The position numbers and the translations under genes were made by a program. From Streptomyces sp. A 4/2 (lineage in GTDB: Bacteria; Actinomycetota; Actinomycetes; Streptomycetales; Streptomycetaceae): 48,190 nucleotides of DNA. Below the pieces are notes generated by a model. It did not search any database. It was not told the origin of the DNA and saw nothing but the letters and a program-made list of their open reading frames with translations. This document shows, one piece after another, positions 43,347 through 48,190 of the stretch. Within the stretch, counting starts at the first letter, position 1. The number at the start of each line of letters is the position of its first letter. Location: NCBI RefSeq assembly GCF_940670765.1, contig NZ_CALNVW010000047.1, positions 1 through 48,190 on the forward strand, read 5' to 3'.

Positions 43347-44420
43347 GTGCCCCAGCGACCCCACCCTGAGGGTCCGGCAGACCCGATCGACGAGGTCTCG
43401 CGGCTCCTGGCCTCGGCCGCCGAGCCGATGAACTCCATGATCCTCCTGGACGGCCCGCCGCTCTCCGGCGTCTCGCGGGCCGCGTACGAGGGCCTGCAGC
43501 GCGCCCTCCCGCAGGCCAAATTCGCCCAGTTCACCGCCCTCGATCTCGCCCGAGTCGCCGTACAGCCCAACTTCACCAGCCGGTTCAGCGCAGGCAGCCG
43601 CTACGTCCTGTGGCTCGACGGCCTCACCCCGGCCGACCTCGTGCTGTTGGGCAGCGGCGTGCTGGACAAGACCCTCCCGCATGCCGTGGTGCTGGCCAGC
43701 GTGGACACCGCCTGGCGCGGCCGTCTCCTTGCGGACACCTCGCCCGCCACCGCCCCCGCGCGGACGGTGCTGCTCGAGTACGCGCACCGCATCAAGGTGC
43801 CCTTCACCCTGACCGCCCGCGAGCGCAGCTATCTCCGTGAGAAGGGCTACCCCGTCAGCAAGGGCCTCGCCGAGTCCCTCGTCGGCGGCGAGAACCTGGT
43901 CAGGCACTACCACCAGGCTGCCCGCAGCGCCCCCGAAGGACATCTCCTCGTGCAGGCGGCCATCGACGTACGGCGCTGTGGTATCCACCGCCCCCTCGGC
44001 GAGGACGAGTTGTACCGCCTCTGGTGCGCCCGGGGAAGCCACGAGGACTCCCGGCTCCTGTTCGAGCGCGCGCTCGACTGGGCCGGCGCTGTCCCCGACG
44101 GGGCCTCGACAGGCCTGCTCTCTCGCGCCGCCGGTGGTGCGTCGCCCGACTGGCGGGTACTCGCATACGCGGCAGGCGCCGACGAGGGGAACCACGGACA
44201 CAAGCCCCGTCCGCTCGGCGCCCGGGAGTGGAACGAGGTCTCACAGCAGCTGCCGGAGCCGGGGGACCAGTTCAACCTCGGCATCGCCGCCCACCTGCAC
44301 GGCCGCAGCGACACGGCGACCACCGTCCTCGCGCAGGCCGCCCGGGCTGCAGGCTCGGGCCACCCGGCCGCAGACGCGGCGGCGACCGCTCTGCACCACC
44401 TCCGAGCCGGGACCGAGTGA
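43347..44420 (+). CDS. Unknown helical-repeat protein with degenerate NTPase-like N-terminus
   Basis: 357 residues from GTG at 43347 (AAGGA six bases upstream). The N-terminal half has alternating strands and helices (MNSMILLDGPPLSGVSRAAY resembles a P-loop strand without GKT; YVLWLDGLTPADLVLLG resembles Walker B). The C-terminal half is TPR-like helical. This plan is common in large Streptomyces STAND-type regulators, here without the usual catalytic lysine. It ends 21 bp before the SGNH remnant. Confidence 0.65.
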   Translation: MPQRPHPEGPADPIDEVSRLLASAAEPMNSMILLDGPPLSGVSRAAYEGLQRALPQAKFAQFTALDLARVAVQPNFTSRFSAGSRYVLWLDGLTPADLVLLGSGVLDKTLPHAVVLASVDTAWRGRLLADTSPATAPARTVLLEYAHRIKVPFTLTARERSYLREKGYPVSKGLAESLVGGENLVRHYHQAARSAPEGHLLVQAAIDVRRCGIHRPLGEDELYRLWCARGSHEDSRLLFERALDWAGAVPDGASTGLLSRAAGGASPDWRVLAYAAGADEGNHGHKPRPLGAREWNEVSQQLPEPGDQFNLGIAAHLHGRSDTATTVLAQAARAAGSGHPAADAAATALHHLRAGTE

Positions 44421-44440
44421 GCACGCGGCCTGGACGGCCG

Positions 44441-44478
44441 CGGCTGGGTCCACCGCCTTGCACTGTCCCTGCGCGCCG
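44441..44478 (+). pseudogene. 38-bp remnant of the SGNH hydrolase gene
   Basis: Matches 45869-45906 of the intact SGNH gene at 37 of 38 bases (GGCTGGGTCCACCGCCTTG and following), and encodes GWVHRLALSLRA. Sequence on both sides is unrelated. It is probably a relic of duplication or recombination. Confidence 0.7.
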
Positions 44479-44556
44479 ACGGCCAGCCGCGGACACGATC
44501 CGGCCAATCCGGGCAACGCATGGGCGAGACGTTGAAGCCAGCGGTACGTTCCCGGC

Positions 44557-44709
44557 ATGACGACGACGTTCCCCGAGCTCAGGCGCCCGTCACCCGGGCC
44601 CACGTCCAAGCCGCCGCCGGGCGGGCCGTCCACCGGGCCCCCGACCCGACCGGACAAGAACCCCCCGTTCCCGCCGAACAACCCCCAGCCGCCCAAGCCC
44701 GGGAGCTGA
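44557..44709 (+). CDS. Small proline-rich peptide (50 residues)
   Basis: ATG at 44557 starts MTTTFPELRRPSPGPTSKPP, continues as repeated Pro-Pro units with Gly, Thr and Asn, and ends PPKPGS-stop at 44707-44709, seven bases before the APH-fold gene. There are no cysteines, no hydrophobic signal and no good ribosome site. The close spacing suggests coupling with the kinase. It could be a leader, a modified-peptide precursor or chance. Confidence 0.4.
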   Translation: MTTTFPELRRPSPGPTSKPPPGGPSTGPPTRPDKNPPFPPNNPQPPKPGS

Positions 44710-44716
44710 CGGCTCC

Positions 44717-45532
44717 GTGTACGTGGAGCGGCTGACGTTCGACGAGTTGCCCACTGCGACCCGTGCCGCGATCGAGGCACGGGTCGGCGAGGACTTCCCG
44801 CGGGTCGAGGTGGAGAACGGGACCAGTGCGGCGCTCGCCTGCTGGGCCTGGCCGACGACGGGCTCCGAGATGGTGTTCCTGAAGGGGCTGCCGGTACGGC
44901 ACGAGCGGATCGGTCAGCTGCGGGCCGAGGTCGCGGTGGCCCCCTTCCTTCCGCAGAGCGCGCCGAAGTTGCTGTGGTGCGAGGAGGCTGGCGGCTGGCT
45001 CGTGCTGTGCTTCCAAGGGCTCGACGCGTCGGCCTGGACGTACTTCGGTGACGACAGCGAGCACCTGGACGCCGTCGCCGCAGTTCTGCGCGAGCTGAGC
45101 CTGCGGGCCGCACCCGAGGTCGTGCGACGTACGGCCTGGGACAAGTGGGGGGAGTACTGCGACCCGTCCGACGAACCCCTCCTGACCGGCGACCGTCTCG
45201 CGCACTCCGATCCTGCGGCCGTGAACTTCATGACCGAGCGCGATGGCCGGGTGTGGCTCGTCGACTGGGCGTGGGCGATGCGCGCCCCCGCCTGGCTGGA
45301 CACGGCACTGTGGGGCTTCCGGCTGGTCCTGGACGGCAGACAGACCGCCGAGCAGGCCGCGCGCTGGTGCGCGAAGGTGCCCGCCTTCACGGCGGCCTCA
45401 CGGGAGGCCGTAGCCGTCCTGGCCGAAGCGGAGGCCCGGTGGTGGGAGGCGTGGCAGCAGTACGGGACAGAGGACCTGGAGCGCACGGTCACCGCGGCGC
45501 GGACCTGGGCCCGGTACTGGGCGTCCCCGTAG
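44717..45532 (+). CDS. APH-fold (aminoglycoside phosphotransferase-like) kinase
   Basis: 271 residues from GTG at 44717 with GGGAG eleven bases upstream. The catalytic loop is HSDPAAVN (163-170, Asp165) and the metal-binding motif is LVDWAWA (Asp183), as in APH and related small-molecule kinases; the N-lobe nucleotide loop is reduced (EVENGTSAAL, then FLKG with the likely Lys). Substrates of this family range from aminoglycosides and macrolides to peptides in RiPP pathways. It could phosphorylate the cluster product or the preceding Pro-rich peptide; neither is shown. Confidence 0.82.
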   Translation: MYVERLTFDELPTATRAAIEARVGEDFPRVEVENGTSAALACWAWPTTGSEMVFLKGLPVRHERIGQLRAEVAVAPFLPQSAPKLLWCEEAGGWLVLCFQGLDASAWTYFGDDSEHLDAVAAVLRELSLRAAPEVVRRTAWDKWGEYCDPSDEPLLTGDRLAHSDPAAVNFMTERDGRVWLVDWAWAMRAPAWLDTALWGFRLVLDGRQTAEQAARWCAKVPAFTAASREAVAVLAEAEARWWEAWQQYGTEDLERTVTAARTWARYWASP

Positions 45533-45683
45533 TCCAGAGCGAGGCCCGGACGTCCCCGGCCGACGCCTGGGAGAACCGGCACCGTCGTGAGGAGGCGACG
45601 CCGCCACGTTCGGGGAACGCCCCCATACGCTGGGCCGCCCTGTCCTAGCCTGGTGATCGTCCGGACTTCGGGGGTGGAAGATC

Positions 45684-46484
45684 ATGCATGAACAGCGACC
45701 AGACCAGGTCATGCCGACCGGTGCCGGCCAGCGCCCCCGAACCCTGTCCGTGGGCTTCTTCGGCACCTCGATCATGGAGCACCTGGAGGCGTTCAACGCG
45801 CAGATGGCCAACCAGGCCGCCCTGCCCGCAGTCGGTTCCAGGATCACCGTCGAGGGGTGGCGCCGGCGCGGCTGGGTCCACCGCCTTGCCCTGTCCCTGC
45901 GCGCCGCCTGGCCCCACGTCGGCTTCGACATCCGCAACCACGGGCTGGGCGGCGCCACGAGCCGCGACATCGCCGGCATCGTCGAACGCGACCTGGCCAC
46001 CGGCGCCGACTACGACCTCGTCTTCCTCGGCTGTGGCATCAACGACGTGTGGCGGCGCTTCCAGAACCGGCTGCCGGAGGCGGTCGACCTCGACGAGTAC
46101 GCCCAGCACCTCGAAGCGATGCTCGGCGGCCTCGGCGGCCCCGCCCGGACAACCATCGTCATGTCCGAGACGCCGTTCGGCCCTGTCGAGAGCCCCGGCA
46201 CCGTGGCCGCGATGAACGCCGAACTCGCCCGCTACAACGAGGCCGCCCGCGCGGCCGCCGCCACGAACGGCGCGCTGTTCCTGGACGTGTGGGCCCCCTT
46301 CACCGCCGCCGCCCGGCACCTCACACCCGCCGACGGCGACGACCCGGCCGGCCTGTGGAGCGACGGGGTACACCTGACCGAGCTGGGCGACACCCTGCTG
46401 CTCCAGCAGGCCGAACGGCTCCTCGCCGAGCACCGGATCATCGACAGGCTCCTCATCTCCCGCCCGGACCGAGGCACCGCGTAG
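45684..46484 (+). CDS. Stand-alone SGNH/GDSL-family hydrolase, paralogue of the fusion at 3809-5203
   Basis: 266 residues. All SGNH blocks are present: GFFGTSIMEH, GGATSRDI, GCGINDVW and SDGVHL. From VGFFGTSIMEH onward it is nearly collinear with the C-terminal half of the fusion protein, about 85-90% identical at DNA level by eye, but has no beta-helix acyltransferase domain. ATG at 45684 has GGTGGAAG upstream. No secretion signal, so it acts in the cytoplasm, presumably on an acylated small molecule. It lies in inverted orientation to its paralogue 40 kb away. Confidence 0.88.
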   Translation: MHEQRPDQVMPTGAGQRPRTLSVGFFGTSIMEHLEAFNAQMANQAALPAVGSRITVEGWRRRGWVHRLALSLRAAWPHVGFDIRNHGLGGATSRDIAGIVERDLATGADYDLVFLGCGINDVWRRFQNRLPEAVDLDEYAQHLEAMLGGLGGPARTTIVMSETPFGPVESPGTVAAMNAELARYNEAARAAAATNGALFLDVWAPFTAAARHLTPADGDDPAGLWSDGVHLTELGDTLLLQQAERLLAEHRIIDRLLISRPDRGTA

Positions 46485-46598
46485 ACCGGCCGGCATGTCC
46501 GGCGCCGCCGGCCAGGACGCGTCCGCCGGCCCGGGCAGCACGCCGTCGGCCGGAAGGGCGACCACTCCTCCCGCTCGGTGGCCGGGGCCGCCGTCGGG

Positions 46599-46904
46599 TC
46601 AGGTGGGGATCTTCCGGTGCCGTCCGGTCCCCGGCCCCAGCGGGTTGAACCCGGGCACCGGCACCGCCACGGCTGCGTCGAGCGCGGAGACGGCGCGGCA
46701 AGCGGCGGAGTAGTCGTCGGCCACGGAGACGGGCTGCCAGCTGTGCCCGTCCCACTCCTCGACGATCCGCGGAGCCTGCGGATCGACGTGCGAGCCCCGG
46801 CTCGGACCCGCTTGCAGACTGACGACGTGGCGCTCGCCGATCGGACGGCGCCTCGCCTCCCGGCGCGCGTACCAGGCGCTCAAGGGCTCCTCGTCGTCTG
46901 GCAT
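46599..46904 (-). CDS. Small DUF6087-like protein
   Basis: 101 residues from the ATG at 46904 (MPDDEEPLSAWYARREARRR). The segments GERHVVSLQAG, RGSHVDPQAPRIVEEWDG and the PVSVADDYSAA end fit a small protein family frequent in Streptomyces (DUF6087 by memory). Soluble, function unknown. Convergent with the SGNH gene. Confidence 0.7.
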   Translation of the reverse strand: MPDDEEPLSAWYARREARRRPIGERHVVSLQAGPSRGSHVDPQAPRIVEEWDGHSWQPVSVADDYSAACRAVSALDAAVAVPVPGFNPLGPGTGRHRKIPT

Positions 46905-47120
46905 CCCTACTCCCAACGTCTCGCTCGCTTCATCTGAACCGCGCCACGGACCCTACCGAAGGCCCACGCCAGCCGGCCATCGAGCACCTGTTCCCCAATC
47001 CGCCAGAAGCGCCAACACCCATGACGCACAGGTGCGTTGTCCCCGACGCGCTGTCGGAAAGCGCCACCGCTCCGGCCGGGTACCGTGGAGCTCACGTCTC
47101 GTCAGATTCCGGGAGCCGGT

Positions 47121-48062
47121 GTGCCCATCCTTGTCGGTTCGCGGGGCAGCGAACTCGCCCGTACCCAGGTCCGCCAGTACCTGGAGCTGCTCGCCCCGCT
47201 CTGCCCCGGCGTCGAGTTCAAGCGCCGGGTGATCACGGAGGCAGGCGACCGCGACCGCGTCTCACTGCTTGCCGACGTCGCCGGGCGCAGTGCGGGAGGC
47301 GCGTTCTCCAGCCGCCTGGAGGCGGCCCTGGCCGCCGGCGAGATCGACGTCGCGGTCCACTCCCTGAAAGACCTGCCGACCAGCATGCCGGAAGGCCTGG
47401 TGCTGCTGGCCCCGCCAGGGCGGGAGGCGGTGGAAGACGCCCTGTGCGGCTCGACGCTGGCCGAGTTGCCGCACGGGGCCCGGGTCGGTACCGGAGCCCC
47501 CCGCCGGGCCGCGCTGCTGCGGGCGGTGCGGCCGGACCTGGAGCTGGTGCCGATCCGGGGCAACGTCCCCGGGCGGCTGGCGGCGCTGAAGGGAAGGAAC
47601 CGGGTGCACGCCGTGGTCCTCGCGGTCGCGGGCCTGCGACGGCTGGGCCTGGAGGAGCACATCACCGAGGTGCTGCCACTGGACCGGTTCCCCGCCTCGC
47701 CCGGCCAGGGCGCTCTGGGTATCCAGATCCGCAGCGACCAGCAGGAGTTGCGGACGCTGCTGGAACGGGCGGCCGACCATACGGTCCACGCGGCGGTCCG
47801 GGCCGAGCGGAGCATGCTCGCCGAACTCCACGGCGGGTGCAGCGTCCCAGTGGGCGCCTACGTGACCCATGAGCCGGAAGGCCAGCTGCGCCTCACCGGG
47901 CAGGTCGTGTCCCTGGACGGAGCCGTTCGGCTCACCGCCGCCTCCACCGGCCGTGCCGACGAGCCGGAGAAGCTCGGCGCGGCGGTCGCACTGGACCTCC
48001 TCGACCAGGGGGCACGGACCATCCTCGCGGAGATCCGCCCTGCGGCTGTTGGCGCACGGTAG
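47121..48062 (+). CDS. hemC: Hydroxymethylbilane synthase (HemC)-like protein, divergent paralogue
   Basis: 313 residues from GTG at 47121 (GGGAG five bases upstream). Canonical HemC features retained: GSRGSELAR, VHSLKDLP with the catalytic Asp, PRRAALLRAVRPD, RGNVPGRL, SPGQGALGIQ and the cofactor-attachment cysteine in HGGCSVPVGAY. Odd: the highly conserved GGKGLFxKELE segment reads SAGGAFSSRLE, losing the substrate-channel lysine, and GTSSLRR is GTGAPRR. No other heme gene is nearby. It is probably a second copy beside a housekeeping hemC elsewhere; a shifted substrate or weak activity is possible. Confidence 0.88.
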   Translation: MPILVGSRGSELARTQVRQYLELLAPLCPGVEFKRRVITEAGDRDRVSLLADVAGRSAGGAFSSRLEAALAAGEIDVAVHSLKDLPTSMPEGLVLLAPPGREAVEDALCGSTLAELPHGARVGTGAPRRAALLRAVRPDLELVPIRGNVPGRLAALKGRNRVHAVVLAVAGLRRLGLEEHITEVLPLDRFPASPGQGALGIQIRSDQQELRTLLERAADHTVHAAVRAERSMLAELHGGCSVPVGAYVTHEPEGQLRLTGQVVSLDGAVRLTAASTGRADEPEKLGAAVALDLLDQGARTILAEIRPAAVGAR

Positions 48063-48069
48063 GCCGCCC

Positions 48070-48104
48070 CGGGAGCAGCGTGCCGCGGTTCCGGCACGCC
48101 GCCG
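48070..48104. terminator. Hairpin after the hemC-like gene
   Basis: CGTGCCG and CGGCACG pair around a 6-base loop (about 48079-48098) in a GC-rich stretch between converging genes. Confidence 0.45.
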
Positions 48105-48138
48105 GGAAGCTCTGGCGGGTCAGGGGTGCGGGTCGGTC

Positions 48139-48190
48139 TCAGAAGGCCGTGCGGATGTCGCTGCGCGGGTCCCCGGTCACCAGCCGGTCC
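48139..48190 (-). CDS. 3' end of an unidentified gene (partial, right edge)
   Basis: Minus-strand frame DRLVTGDPRSDIRTAF then TGA (48139-48141). It is the inverted, nearly identical counterpart of the fragment at the left edge. Family not recognised. Confidence 0.55.
   Translation of the reverse strand, partial: DRLVTGDPRSDIRTAF

Noticed and set aside
44557..44709. Lanthipeptide or thioamide-type precursor peptide
   Set aside because: No cysteine, no recognisable leader and no cyclase or YcaO gene nearby; a RiPP claim would go beyond the evidence.
1..48190. Insertion sequences, integrase or transfer (TraB/FtsK) gene
   Set aside because: No DDE or tyrosine/serine recombinase motifs and no FtsK-type ATPase were found in the translated frames.

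Overview
This is a very GC-rich window with actinomycete codon usage (G or C at nearly every third position, many GTG and TTG starts, families typical of Streptomyces). It most likely comes from a Streptomyces or close relative, either a (linear) plasmid or a chromosome-arm region holding plasmid-type modules. No complete transfer ATPase, integrase or recognisable telomere is visible.

Positions 197-11932 hold a tight nine-gene minus-strand operon. In order of transcription it encodes a radical SAM enzyme of the archaeosine-synthase (RaSEA/TIGR01210) type, a cytochrome P450, an SHMT/transaldolase-like PLP enzyme, a family-9 (heptosyltransferase-type) glycosyltransferase, a CmcH/NodU carbamoyltransferase, a left-handed beta-helix acyltransferase fused to an SGNH esterase, a GmhA-HldE triple fusion, an HldD-like epimerase and a GmhB-like phosphatase. 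Together they look like a pathway that makes an ADP-heptose-type sugar, transfers it to an amino-acid-derived core, and carbamoylates and acylates the product. There is no PKS or NRPS, and I do not recognise the product. Two XRE/TPR regulators (12151-14600) lie just upstream on the same strand. A small P-loop kinase, an 81-residue protein and a GNAT acetyltransferase follow to 16525.

Positions 16.7-26.9 kb are a replication and maintenance module: a symmetric array of GGTGACGC/GCGTCACC sites (candidate origin), a P-loop NTPase, a prim-pol primase, a large HTH protein, a class II Fic protein, and a ParA plus small ParB-like pair. About 2.2 kb without a convincing gene follows (26859-29054). 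It contains 12-bp iterons, other repeats and an unexplained long stop-free frame.

Positions 29-46.5 kb carry plasmid-type cargo: a type IV prepilin peptidase, a DUF2637 membrane protein, a Spo11/Topo VIA-like 'Mini-A' protein, an initiator tRNA-Met gene, several unknown proteins, a Ser/Thr kinase, an Abi/HEPN protein, a winged-helix-like protein, a small proline-rich ORF beside an APH-fold kinase, and a stand-alone SGNH protein that is a close inverted paralogue of the SGNH domain at 4 kb. A divergent HemC paralogue sits at 47.1-48.1 kb.

The extreme ends of the window (1-63 and 48128-48190) are near-identical inverted copies of the 3' end of one unidentified gene. Together with the inverted SGNH paralogues this suggests duplicated, inverted flanks.
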